Shown here: one piece after another, positions 51,412-60,021 of the stretch | Numbering within the stretch: position 1 is the stretch's first letter | Layout of the letters: every line of letters starts with the position of its first letter | DNA from: Paraburkholderia fungorum | Lineage (GTDB): Bacteria; Pseudomonadota; Gammaproteobacteria; Burkholderiales; Burkholderiaceae | Reading direction: 5' to 3' | Length of the DNA: 64,000 nt | NCBI RefSeq assembly: GCF_003610895.1 | Contig: NZ_MCAS01000027.1 | Location: forward strand, 1 to 64,000 | The notes under the pieces: model-generated | Database searches by the model: none | The model's input: the letters and a program-made list of their open reading frames with translations, nothing else | Told to the model about the DNA's origin: nothing | Position numbers and translations under genes: made by a program

Positions 51412-52827
51412 ATGGAGCAAAGTGTCATCACACGGGTCGGCGACGGTCTGTCCGCAGGGCGGGACGGGGCGACACAGTACGACCCGCGCTACGACCCGCT
51501 GGTCTCGCCGGGGCCCGGGCACGGCAAGCAATACGCCCCCACGTACTGGGCCGCGACCGCCGGCACGCCGCCACCCGACGATGGTCCGATCACGAAAGAC
51601 ATCGACGTGGATGTGGCGATCATCGGTGCAGGGTATACGGGGCTCGCGACGGCGCTTTGTCTCGCGCGCGAGCACGGCATCAAGGCGGTGGTGCTCGAGG
51701 CCAACAAAACCAGTTGGGGTTGCAGCAGCCGCAACGGCGGGCAAGGGCAGAATGCGTCGGGACGTCTGTCGCGTTCGCAATGGATCGAGCGTTGGGGTAA
51801 AGACGTCGCGCTGAAAATGCACGACGAAATCCAGGAAGGCTTCGACAACTTCAAGTCGCTGGTGGCCGAAATCGATTGCGATCCGCAACCAGGTGGCCAC
51901 TTTCTGATTGCGCACCGGCCGCGCATGATGGCCAAACTCGCCGCCGAAGCCAAAGTCTGGAAAGACGTGTTCGGCTACCCGTCCGAACTGATCGATCAGG
52001 CCACGTTGCGCCGCGAGTATGTCAACGATTCCGAGGCGGCCGGCGCGCTGCACGAACCCGAAGGCATCGGCATCCACGCACTGAAGCTCGCGTACGGCTA
52101 TCAGCGGCTTGCGCGCGAAGCGGGCGCGCGGGTTCATCCGGCGAGCCCGGTGATCGGCTGGGAAACCGTGAATGGCATTCATCATCTGCGCACGCCGGGC
52201 GGCATCGTGCGGGCCCGCTCCGTGGGCATCGCGACCGGCGCGTATACGGCGCCGAACCTGCATCCCTCGCTGACGAGCCGCGTGATGCCGATCCTGTCGA
52301 ATTCGATGGTGACCCGCCCGCTCACGCAGCAGGAAATCGCCGCGTGCAATTTCCGCACGACGCAGGTGCTCACCGATACGCGCACCTTGCGCTTCTACTA
52401 TCGCTTCCTGCCGGACAACCGGTTGCAGATCGGCAGCCGTAGCGCCATCACCGGCGCGGATGCACCGAATGTGCGTCACTACGAGTTGCTCATCGAAGGA
52501 ATGGGCCGCAAGTTTCCAGCGTTGCGCGGTATCCAGATCGACTATTCATGGTGGGGCTGGGTGGATGTGAGCCACGACATGATGCCGCGCGTGTGCCAGC
52601 CCGACCCGCGGCAGTCGGTGTTTTACGCACTAGGCTACGGCGGCAACGGTGTGTCATATTCCCAGCAGGCGGGGCGTCGCCTCGCCGAACGGATCGCGGG
52701 GAAAGGGGCGAAGCAGACGCTGCCGATTTTTACTTCGCCATTGCCCGGTCATCCGTTCGCACCTTTCCGGCGTCTGGGCCAACGGATGCTCTATCAGTTG
52801 TACTTCCGGCGCGACGAGAAGCCCTGA
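51412..52827 (+). CDS. FAD-dependent amine oxidase (PuuB/OrdL-like)
   Basis: A 471-residue DAO-family flavoprotein. The N-terminal VAIIGAGYTGLATALCLARE near residue 62 binds FAD, CSSRNGGQGQNASGRL follows, and the C-terminal YALGYGGNGVSYSQQAGRRLAERI is typical of gamma-glutamylputrescine oxidase and relatives. It oxidises a secondary or primary amine to an aldehyde with H2O2 release. The upstream in-frame extension is not homologous, and GAGGAGCTTCATC supports ATG 51412. The adjacent GABA-type permease supports an amine or amino-acid substrate. Confidence 0.85.
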   Translation: MEQSVITRVGDGLSAGRDGATQYDPRYDPLVSPGPGHGKQYAPTYWAATAGTPPPDDGPITKDIDVDVAIIGAGYTGLATALCLAREHGIKAVVLEANKTSWGCSSRNGGQGQNASGRLSRSQWIERWGKDVALKMHDEIQEGFDNFKSLVAEIDCDPQPGGHFLIAHRPRMMAKLAAEAKVWKDVFGYPSELIDQATLRREYVNDSEAAGALHEPEGIGIHALKLAYGYQRLAREAGARVHPASPVIGWETVNGIHHLRTPGGIVRARSVGIATGAYTAPNLHPSLTSRVMPILSNSMVTRPLTQQEIAACNFRTTQVLTDTRTLRFYYRFLPDNRLQIGSRSAITGADAPNVRHYELLIEGMGRKFPALRGIQIDYSWWGWVDVSHDMMPRVCQPDPRQSVFYALGYGGNGVSYSQQAGRRLAERIAGKGAKQTLPIFTSPLPGHPFAPFRRLGQRMLYQLYFRRDEKP

Positions 52828-53098
52828 ACGCACGCTGCGTGCCGAGCCACCCGCGGCACGTCATTCGCCCGCCGGCGCGCCATGCGCGCGCGGCGCGGTG
52901 CGGCCAGACAGGTCCGCGCGTCAAGCCATAAAAAAACATCATGCAGCGAGGCGCACAAGCGCCCTCGCTCGATCCGAATTGACGGCGCCGAGGCTCCGGG
53001 AATGCACACAACTGCGCACATGAACCCAGATAAGCGTTTAGAAGCGCGCACGCAGTCCCGTACCACCGGCGCCGACATCAACAGGATGTGGAGGTGAC

Positions 53099-54526
53099 AT
53101 GCAAATATCGAATCGAAGTGAACTGAAGACCGGCCTCAAGGAGCGCCATATGACCATGATCGCGCTAGGTGGCGTGATCGGCGCGGGGCTGTTTGTCGGC
53201 AGCGGTGTTGTGGTCCAGCAGGCCGGCCCGGCGGCGGTGCTGTCGTTTCTGATTACCGGTGGCCTGATCGTGCTCGTCATGCGCATGCTCGGAGAAATGG
53301 CCTGTGCGATGCCGGCGGTGGGTTCGTTCTACGAATATGCGCGCATGGCCTTTGCCGGCAAGCGCGGGCCCGGCAAACTTGCCGGCTTTCTGACCGGCTG
53401 GATGTACTGGTATTTCTGGGTCATCGTCGTGGCGGTGGAGGCGGTGGCCGGCGCGAAGCTGGTGCAGTTCTGGCTGCCGGATACGCCGGCGTGGGCGATC
53501 AGTCTCGTGTTGCTGGTCGTGTTGACGGCGACCAATCTGATTTCGGTGGGCAGCTACGGGGAATTCGAGTTCTGGTTCGCGTCCATCAAGGTGGCGGCGA
53601 TCGTCGTGTTTCTGTTCCTCGGCGCGCTTTATGTGCTGGGTCTGTGGCCCGCTTCGATGCACACCACGGCGGTGATGCCGACCCTGCTTTCGCACGGCGG
53701 ATTGATGCCGAAGGGAATCGGACCGGTGTTGAGCGGCGCAGTGGCGGCAACGGGTTTCTACTTCGGTGCGGAGATTGTTACGATTGCCGCCGCCGAAGCG
53801 CATGAGCCGGTCAAGGCCGTCGCCAAAGCCACCAATTCGGTGATTACGCGCGTGCTGATTTTCTATGTCGGTTCGATCCTGCTCGTGGTGGCGCTGGTGC
53901 CCTGGAATTCGCCGGGTATGGCCACGCCGTATGTGAGCGCGCTCGACGCGATGGGTATCCCGGCCGCCGCCAACGTCATGAATGCGATCGTGCTGACGGC
54001 GGTATTGTCCGCGCTCAATTCCGGCCTGTACGCGGCATCGCGGATGATGTTTGCGCTGACCCGCCACGGCGACGCGCCGGCTGCGCTTGCCAGGGTCAAT
54101 CGCCGCGGTGTGCCGGTTCGCGCGATCCTGGTCGGCACGTTGTTCGGCTATGTGTCGGTTGTCATGTCTTATGTATCGCCGGACACGGTGTTCGCATTTC
54201 TCGTCAATTCGTACGGCACGGTGGCCATTTTCGTCTACGTGCTGATCGCCGTCTCGCAACTGAAGCTGCGCGCCCGGCTCGAACGCGAGGCGCCGGAGAT
54301 GCTGCGCGTGCGGATGTGGTGCTATCCGTATCTGACCTGTTTCGCGATTGTCGGCATGATTGGCATTCTGGTGGCCATGGCGTTCATACCGGACCAGCGC
54401 ACGCCGCTGTGGCTCGGTGTGGTGAGTCTCGGCGTGCTGCTCGTGGCGTATGTGTGGCGAGCCCGGAAAAGGGGCGTCGCTTCGACCGAGCCGGAATTCG
54501 TGGAGTATCGGCCGCGTCCTCATTGA
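53099..54526 (+). CDS. Amino-acid permease (GabP/AAT-type)
   Basis: A 475-residue APC-superfamily importer with twelve helices (RHMTMIALGGVIGAGLFVGSG first helix, AEAHEPVKAVAKATN after helix 6). It is closest in pattern to GABA or proline permeases. GGAGGTGAC, an ideal ribosome-binding site, precedes the ATG. It lies 271 bases after the FAD oxidase and may carry its substrate or product. Two hairpins follow its stop. Confidence 0.87.
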   Translation: MQISNRSELKTGLKERHMTMIALGGVIGAGLFVGSGVVVQQAGPAAVLSFLITGGLIVLVMRMLGEMACAMPAVGSFYEYARMAFAGKRGPGKLAGFLTGWMYWYFWVIVVAVEAVAGAKLVQFWLPDTPAWAISLVLLVVLTATNLISVGSYGEFEFWFASIKVAAIVVFLFLGALYVLGLWPASMHTTAVMPTLLSHGGLMPKGIGPVLSGAVAATGFYFGAEIVTIAAAEAHEPVKAVAKATNSVITRVLIFYVGSILLVVALVPWNSPGMATPYVSALDAMGIPAAANVMNAIVLTAVLSALNSGLYAASRMMFALTRHGDAPAALARVNRRGVPVRAILVGTLFGYVSVVMSYVSPDTVFAFLVNSYGTVAIFVYVLIAVSQLKLRARLEREAPEMLRVRMWCYPYLTCFAIVGMIGILVAMAFIPDQRTPLWLGVVSLGVLLVAYVWRARKRGVASTEPEFVEYRPRPH

Positions 54527-54559
54527 GGCCTGTCTGACATGCGTTGTTCGATGTGACGT

Positions 54560-54590
54560 GCAGCGGCGAGCCGTTCGAGATCGCCGCTGC
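54560..54590. terminator. Hairpin between convergent genes, first
   Basis: GCAGCGGCGA (54560-54569) and TCGCCGCTGC (54581-54590) form a perfect 10-bp stem with an 11-base loop between the permease and the IclR gene. The T-tract is poor, so its efficiency as an intrinsic terminator is uncertain. Confidence 0.5.
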
Positions 54591-54605
54591 AATCTGCCAG
54601 TTTGA

Positions 54606-54633
54606 GGGGACGCGAGGCTGGTGGCGCGTCCCC
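54606..54633. terminator. Hairpin between convergent genes, second
   Basis: GGGGACGCG (54606-54614) and CGCGTCCCC (54625-54633) form a perfect 9-bp stem with a 10-base loop, ending one base before the IclR stop codon. GTTATTTCG follows, a weak U-tract for plus-strand transcripts. Confidence 0.55.
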
Positions 54634-54634
54634 G

Positions 54635-55471
54635 TTATTTCGACACCGCCACGGCCGCCGCCGTGGCCGGTTGAAGCAGCGGTCCGATGCGCAGCGCGAT
54701 CTCCTTGAGCTTCGGCACCGCTTTTAACAGATCCTCCAGGCTGGCACGCGCCGTGGGAGCGTGAACGGCCAACGCCGCGAGCACGTGGCCGTCCTCGACG
54801 TGGCGCACCGGCACGGCGACCGCCACCATTCCACGTACGAATTCCTCGTTGTCGACCCCGATGCCGCGCATGGCGAGGCGGTCGAGCTCGGCTTCCAGCA
54901 GATCGATATCGGTCAGGGTGCGATACGTCATGGATTTAAGCGGCAACCGCCGGATGACGAGCCCGCGCTCGGCAGGCGCCATCTGCGAAAGAAACAGCTT
55001 GCCGCTGGCGGTGCAATGCAGCGGCACGCGCGTGCCCGGTTGCAGATGCAGACGCAAGGGCTCGCTCGTCTCCACGCGCTCGACGTACAGCACGGTATCG
55101 CCGTCGAGCACGGTGAGGTTGCAGGTCTCGCCGAGCGATTCGACGAGCGTGCGCAGCAACGAACGGCAGGCTCGTGTGAACGTGCTGTTCGCGAGCGTGG
55201 TCAGGGCGAGTTGCGCGGCGCGCGGCCCGAGCGCAATGGCGCGATCGGCCCCGCGCGAGTCCGGCATATGCGTGACGTAGCCGCGTGCTTCGAGCGACTC
55301 GATCAGGCGCATCAAGGTTGCCTTCGGAATCTGCAGACGTGAGGACAACTGCGAGAGCGACGACGGTTGTCCGGCGGACGCAAGCTGTTCCAGCACGCTG
55401 AGCGCGCGCAGCACGCGGGTGTCGTCGGCGGGTTCGTGAGCGGGTGAGGGGAGATGCGTGGTGTCTCTCAT
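54635..55471 (-). CDS. iseR: IclR-family regulator (IseR-like)
   Basis: A 278-residue regulator with an IclR winged helix (about residues 15-80: LRALSVLEQLASAGQPSSLS, LQIPKATLMRLIESLEARGYV) and an effector-binding domain (about 100-265: PLHCTASGKLFLSQM, GIGVDNEEFVRGMVAVAVPV). It is divergent from the GMC dehydrogenase. Known isethionate clusters pair an IclR regulator with iseJ and iseU, which makes this the likely sensor (inference). The longer in-frame upstream reading crosses the operator region and is rejected. GGAAGGACA precedes the ATG. Confidence 0.78.
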   Translation of the reverse strand: MRDTTHLPSPAHEPADDTRVLRALSVLEQLASAGQPSSLSQLSSRLQIPKATLMRLIESLEARGYVTHMPDSRGADRAIALGPRAAQLALTTLANSTFTRACRSLLRTLVESLGETCNLTVLDGDTVLYVERVETSEPLRLHLQPGTRVPLHCTASGKLFLSQMAPAERGLVIRRLPLKSMTYRTLTDIDLLEAELDRLAMRGIGVDNEEFVRGMVAVAVPVRHVEDGHVLAALAVHAPTARASLEDLLKAVPKLKEIALRIGPLLQPATAAAVAVSK

Positions 55472-55546
55472 TGTCCTTCCCGAGGCGGATGAAGGTGAAT
55501 GCAGTCCGAACGGATCAGTGACAACCCGGATGAACGCGTGCGGACA

Positions 55547-55596
55547 GATTGAATAGTGAAACGAAAAAGTCGGTTTTCGTACCGGTTTATTCAATC
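55547..55596. promoter_or_regulatory. Nested inverted repeats, candidate IclR operator
   Basis: An outer perfect 9-bp pair GATTGAATA (55547-55555)/TATTCAATC (55588-55596) encloses an inner 7-bp pair ACGAAAA (55561-55567)/TTTTCGT (55574-55580). It lies in the divergent region between iseR and iseJ. CGTACCG at 55578-55584 recurs upstream of the AAA+ gene. Confidence 0.6.
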
Positions 55597-55693
55597 GTAA
55601 CCGGATTTGCTTGAAGTCGAAACTCTCATCCAATAAATTGGGACGAAATGATCCGGTTTTAAAAGCAAAGGCATTGGCACGGAGACGTCATCA

Positions 55694-57355
55694 ATGGTAC
55701 GGAGTTTCGACTACGTGGTCGTCGGCGCGGGATCGGCGGGCTGTGTGCTGGCCAACCGCCTTTCCGAGAATGGCCGCTATTCGGTATGCCTGCTCGAAGC
55801 CGGGCCGCCCGACCGCTTTCTGTGGATCCATATCCCGATCGGTTATGGCAAAACCATGTTTCATCCGGTCTACAACTGGGGCTTTTACACCGACCCGGAT
55901 CCGAACATGAACGACCGCAAGCTCTACTGGCCGCGCGGACGCACCCTGGGCGGCTGCAGTTCCATCAACGGGCTGATCTATATTCGCGGCCAGAAAGAGG
56001 ACTACGACCAGTGGGCCGCGCTCGGCAATCGTGGCTGGAGCTGGAAGGACTGCTTGCCTTATTTCCGGCGGCTCGAGCACAACGAGCTTGGGGCATCGCC
56101 GACGCGCGGCGTGGACGGTCCGCTGTGGGCTTCCACGATCAAGCAGCGCCATGAACTCGTGGATGCATTTATCGCCGCCTCGAATCGCCTGGGTGTCCCA
56201 ACGGTCGACGATTTCAATCAGGGCGATCAGGAAGGGGTCGGTTACTACCAGTTGACCACGCGGCGCGGCTGGCGGTGTTCCACTGCCGTCGCCTACCTCA
56301 AACCCGCGCGCAAGCGTCCGAATCTGCAGATCGAGACCGACGCGCTGGCTTCGAAGATCCTGTTCGACGGCACGCGTGCGACGGGTATCCGGTATGAGCA
56401 GCACGGTAAGACTCACGAAGTGCGTGCGCACCGCGAGGTGGTGCTGACAGCAGGCGCGTTGCAGTCGCCGCAATTGCTGCAGGTGTCGGGCGTCGGACCG
56501 GCGAAACTGCTCGGTGAACTGGGTATTCCTGTGGTCGCCAATCGGGCCGGCGTTGGCGAAAATCTGCAGGATCACCTGCAGATACGTCTGACGTATGAGG
56601 TGACACGGCCGATCACGACGAACGACCTGCTGCACTCCTGGACCGGCCGCGCGAAGATGGGTCTGCAATGGGCGTTGTTTCGCGAGGGGCCGCTGTCCGT
56701 CGGTATCAATCAGGGCGGCATGTTTTGCCGTGCATTACCGGATGAGGCGAAAACGCCGGACATCCAGTTTCACTTCTCCACACTCTCGGCCGACACCGCG
56801 GGAGGCGACGTCCACGCATTTCCTGGCTGTACTTATTCGATTTGCCAGTTGCGGCCGGAGTCGCGTGGAAGCGTGCGAATCCGCACGAACGACATGCGCG
56901 ATGCCCCGTCGATCCAGCCCAATTATCTGGCGACCGATCTCGATCGGCGCACCACGGTCGCGGGGGTGCGTTTTGCGCGCCGCGTTGCCGCCACGGAGCC
57001 CATGGCAGCGCTGATGAAACGCGAGGTGCGGCCTGGCCGCGAGGCGCAAAGCGACGATGAACTGCTGCACTTTTGCCGTGAATATGGCCAGACGATTTTT
57101 CATCCGTCGGGCACCGCGAAGATGGGTATCGCGAGCGATCCCGGCGCGGTGGTCGACGAACGATTGCGTGTGTACGGCACGCAGGGATTGCGGGTGGTCG
57201 ACTGTTCGATCATGCCGACGCTGGTTTCGGGCAATACCAACGTGCCGATCGTGATGGTCGCCGAAAAGGCGTCCAGCATGATCCTCGAAGATGCGCGCGC
57301 GGGCGGTCTGCCCGCCGCGCAAGTGCAGTCGCGGAGCATGGAAGCGCAGTATTGA
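55694..57355 (+). CDS. iseJ: GMC-family dehydrogenase (isethionate dehydrogenase IseJ-like)
   Basis: A 553-residue FAD enzyme of the glucose-methanol-choline family. FDYVVVGAGSAGCVLANRLS binds FAD, WPRGRTLGGCSSINGLIYIRG is GMC signature 1, GALQSPQLLQVSGVGP is signature 2, and the active-site histidine is in FHPSGTAKMG, followed by SGNTNVP. Isethionate dehydrogenases are choline-dehydrogenase-like GMC proteins. Here IclR and MFS partners plus nearby xsc-pta make oxidation of isethionate to sulfoacetaldehyde likely. Other short alcohols remain possible. Confidence 0.82.
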   Translation: MVRSFDYVVVGAGSAGCVLANRLSENGRYSVCLLEAGPPDRFLWIHIPIGYGKTMFHPVYNWGFYTDPDPNMNDRKLYWPRGRTLGGCSSINGLIYIRGQKEDYDQWAALGNRGWSWKDCLPYFRRLEHNELGASPTRGVDGPLWASTIKQRHELVDAFIAASNRLGVPTVDDFNQGDQEGVGYYQLTTRRGWRCSTAVAYLKPARKRPNLQIETDALASKILFDGTRATGIRYEQHGKTHEVRAHREVVLTAGALQSPQLLQVSGVGPAKLLGELGIPVVANRAGVGENLQDHLQIRLTYEVTRPITTNDLLHSWTGRAKMGLQWALFREGPLSVGINQGGMFCRALPDEAKTPDIQFHFSTLSADTAGGDVHAFPGCTYSICQLRPESRGSVRIRTNDMRDAPSIQPNYLATDLDRRTTVAGVRFARRVAATEPMAALMKREVRPGREAQSDDELLHFCREYGQTIFHPSGTAKMGIASDPGAVVDERLRVYGTQGLRVVDCSIMPTLVSGNTNVPIVMVAEKASSMILEDARAGGLPAAQVQSRSMEAQY

Positions 57356-57573
57356 CGCAAAAGTGGAAAACCAGGCAGAACAAAAAGCAGACCTGAAGCA
57401 CCGAACCGAAGTAGCTGCAGGAAGTAAAACGATCGCGACCTGACCCGCTGCATCCGAAGCAGAAAACAGCAGCGTGCAGGTGGCGAAATTCGTGCCCCGA
57501 GGAGGAGACAGACAGGGGCTCAAAAGTGCTGCGTTGCCGGGACGGCACGCGGCCATTCATTGGAGGAGGCGCT

Positions 57574-58878
57574 ATGGCAATCGATAAGCGGGTTATCCGC
57601 CGCGTTGCGTTCGCGAGCGTGATAGGGGCGACGGTCGAATGGTATGACTTTTTCCTGTACGGCGTCGTGGCGGGCATCGTGTTCAACAAGCTTTACTTTC
57701 CCGCTCACGATCCGCTTGTCTCCACGATGCTGGCCTATGCCACGTTCGCCGTCGGCTTCGTGACGCGGCCGCTCGGTGGCGTGATTTTCGGTCACTTCGG
57801 CGACAAGGTCGGACGCAAGTCCGCCTTGATCTGCACGCTCATCATCATGGGGATTTCGACGGCCGGCGTCGCCTTCGTGCCGACCTTCGCTCAGATCGGC
57901 ATCTGGGCGCCCATTCTGCTGCTCGCGTTGCGCGTGTTGCAGGGTATCGGGCTCGGCGGTGAATGGGGCGGCGCGGTACTGATGGCCTATGAATATGCAC
58001 CGCCGAACCGGCGCGGCCTGTACGCAAGCTTGCCGCAGATCGGCTTGTCGATTGGCCTGTGCCTCGCGTCGGGCATTGTCGCGGGCATTTCCCGGCTGCT
58101 GCCGGAAGCGGCATTTCTCGCGTGGGGCTGGCGGGTCGCGTTTGGCGCTTCGCTGCTGCTCGTGGTGCTCGGTCTCTACATTCGCCTGAAGGTAATGGAA
58201 ACGCCCGAGTTTCTCGCGCTCAAGCGCAATCGCCGTGACGTGAAAATTCCATTCGTCGACATGCTCACGCGCTATCGCAGTTCGGTGTTGCTCGGCATGG
58301 GCGCACGCTGGATCGACGGGGTGTTCTTCAACATCTTTGCGGTGTTCATGATCGGCTATCTCACGCAGCGTCTTTCGATGAGCCGCACGGAAGCGCTCAC
58401 CGGCGTGATGATCGCGGCGATGGTGATGTGCTTCTTCATTCCCTTCTTCGGCCGGATGTCGGACCTGATGGGACGCGCACGCGTGTATCGCTGGGGCTCG
58501 CTGATTTGCGGTGTCTCGGTGCTGCCGGCGTTCTGGTTGATGGAGACGCAGGCCGGCAACACGCTGGCCGTCTGGCTCGGCGTAGTGATTCCGTTCGGCA
58601 TTTTCTACGCGATGGTCTACGGTCCGGAAGCCGCGCTCTTTGCCGAGCTGTTCGATCCGGAGGTGCGCTATACCGGCATCTCGTTCGTGTATCAGTTCTC
58701 GGGCATCTTCGCGAGCGGCCTTACGCCGATCATCGCGACGGCGCTGCTGCGTCTCGATGGCGGCAAGCCCTGGTATGTGTGCGGCTACGTGATTCTGTCG
58801 GCGCTGCTCTCGGCGTGGGCGGCGCGCGCGATGGAGAGGCGCACAAAACCCTTCGACGAAATGGCAACCGTGCGTTGA
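57574..58878 (+). CDS. iseU: MFS transporter, MHS type (isethionate importer IseU-like)
   Basis: About 434 residues and twelve helices of the metabolite:H+ symporter family (ASVIGATVEWYDFFLYGVVAG, VGFVTRPLGGVIFGHFGDKVGRK in blocks, GIGLGGEWGGAVLMAYEYAP). This family imports small organic acids or zwitterions. It is 218 bases behind the GMC gene, with GGAGGAGG before the ATG at 57574. The substrate assignment to isethionate rests on context only. Confidence 0.84.
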   Translation: MAIDKRVIRRVAFASVIGATVEWYDFFLYGVVAGIVFNKLYFPAHDPLVSTMLAYATFAVGFVTRPLGGVIFGHFGDKVGRKSALICTLIIMGISTAGVAFVPTFAQIGIWAPILLLALRVLQGIGLGGEWGGAVLMAYEYAPPNRRGLYASLPQIGLSIGLCLASGIVAGISRLLPEAAFLAWGWRVAFGASLLLVVLGLYIRLKVMETPEFLALKRNRRDVKIPFVDMLTRYRSSVLLGMGARWIDGVFFNIFAVFMIGYLTQRLSMSRTEALTGVMIAAMVMCFFIPFFGRMSDLMGRARVYRWGSLICGVSVLPAFWLMETQAGNTLAVWLGVVIPFGIFYAMVYGPEAALFAELFDPEVRYTGISFVYQFSGIFASGLTPIIATALLRLDGGKPWYVCGYVILSALLSAWAARAMERRTKPFDEMATVR

Positions 58879-58948
58879 CGGCGAGACCCGCTCGGGAAAT
58901 ATGGACACAAACGCCACCTGAGCGCCACCTGAGGCGCGCCATTTTGTT

Positions 58949-58975
58949 TATAATAAAACGGAACAAAACGTACCG
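58949..58975 (+). promoter_or_regulatory. Promoter -10 and symmetric operator upstream of AAA+/VWA pair
   Basis: A perfect TATAAT (58949-58954) is followed at 58959-58975 by CGGAAC-AAAAC-GTACCG, an inverted repeat with one imperfect pair. There is no good -35 at 17 bases, so the promoter probably needs an activator. The GTACCG half-site also occurs in the iseR-iseJ region, pointing to the IclR protein. Confidence 0.55.
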
Positions 58976-59031
58976 AAAATGGTAATTCGATGGCGTCGAC
59001 CTGACATTCCCGCAGCGGGGAGGAGCATGAA

Positions 59032-60021
59032 GTGACTGATATCGTGACTGGCAAACCCGACAGAATGGTCGCAGTACGAACCGTTTTCGGCATTGATTCC
59101 AGCCTGATGGTGCCCGCCTTCAGCGAGCGTGACGACCACGTGCCGGAGATTGACGAGGTCTACCGCTTCAATCCGGAAGTAACGCTGGCGATTCTGGCCG
59201 GCTTCAGCCGGGATCGCCGGGTGATGGTGCAGGGTTTGCACGGCACGGGAAAGTCCACGCACATCGAACAGGTTGCGGCGCGCCTCAACTGGCCATGCGT
59301 GCGCGTCAATCTCGACGGCCATATCAGCCGTCTCGATCTGGTCGGCAAGGACGCGATCGTGGTGCGTGACGATCTGCAGGTCACCGAGTTTCAGGAGGGG
59401 ATCGTGCCGTGGGCCTTGCAGCGCCCGGTCGCCCTGATCTTCGACGAATACGACGCGGGGCGCCCGGACGTGATGTTCGTGATCCAGCGCATTCTCGAGC
59501 GCGACGGCAAGTTCACGCTGCTCGACCAGAATCGCGTGATCCATCCGCATCCGTATTTCCGCATGTTCGCCACCACCAACACGGTGGGGCTGGGCAATCT
59601 GAACGGCCTGTATCACGGCACGCAGGTGCTCAATCATGCGCAGATGGACCGCTGGAACGTGGTGGCCACGCTCAACTATCTGCCGCGCGCGGAGGAGGCG
59701 GGCATCGTGCTCGCGCGCGTCCCGGAACTCGCCGGCGCCGCGGGGCGCGCGCTGATCGAATCGATGGTGAGCGTGGCTGAACTCACCCGCAAGGGTTTCG
59801 CGAGCGGCGACCTGTCGACGCTCATGTCGCCGCGCACGGTGATCAACTGGGCGGAGAATTGCCAGATTTTCCGCGATCCCGCGATGGCGTTTCGTCTGAC
59901 CTTCCTGAACAAGTGCGACGAAGCCGAGCGCTCCATCGTGGCCGAGTATTTCCAGCGCTGCTTTGGCACCGAGCTCGAGGCCGCCGCCAGTCCTGAAGAC
60001 CACGCAGCGGGTAGCCGCTGA
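59032..60021 (+). CDS. CobS-like MoxR-type AAA+ ATPase
   Basis: A 329-residue AAA+ protein related to the CobS subunit of aerobic cobaltochelatase. Walker A GLHGTGKST (68-76), Walker B VALIFDEYD (133-141), sensor 1 FATTNT and the N-terminal DDHVPEIDEVYRFNPEV typical of CobS. Such proteins form hexameric motors that remodel or metallate a partner enzyme together with a VWA protein. No cobN or other cobalamin gene is near. The neighbours are isethionate and sulfoacetaldehyde genes. The start is a GTG after GGGGAGGAGC. Confidence 0.86.
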   Translation: MTDIVTGKPDRMVAVRTVFGIDSSLMVPAFSERDDHVPEIDEVYRFNPEVTLAILAGFSRDRRVMVQGLHGTGKSTHIEQVAARLNWPCVRVNLDGHISRLDLVGKDAIVVRDDLQVTEFQEGIVPWALQRPVALIFDEYDAGRPDVMFVIQRILERDGKFTLLDQNRVIHPHPYFRMFATTNTVGLGNLNGLYHGTQVLNHAQMDRWNVVATLNYLPRAEEAGIVLARVPELAGAAGRALIESMVSVAELTRKGFASGDLSTLMSPRTVINWAENCQIFRDPAMAFRLTFLNKCDEAERSIVAEYFQRCFGTELEAAASPEDHAAGSR

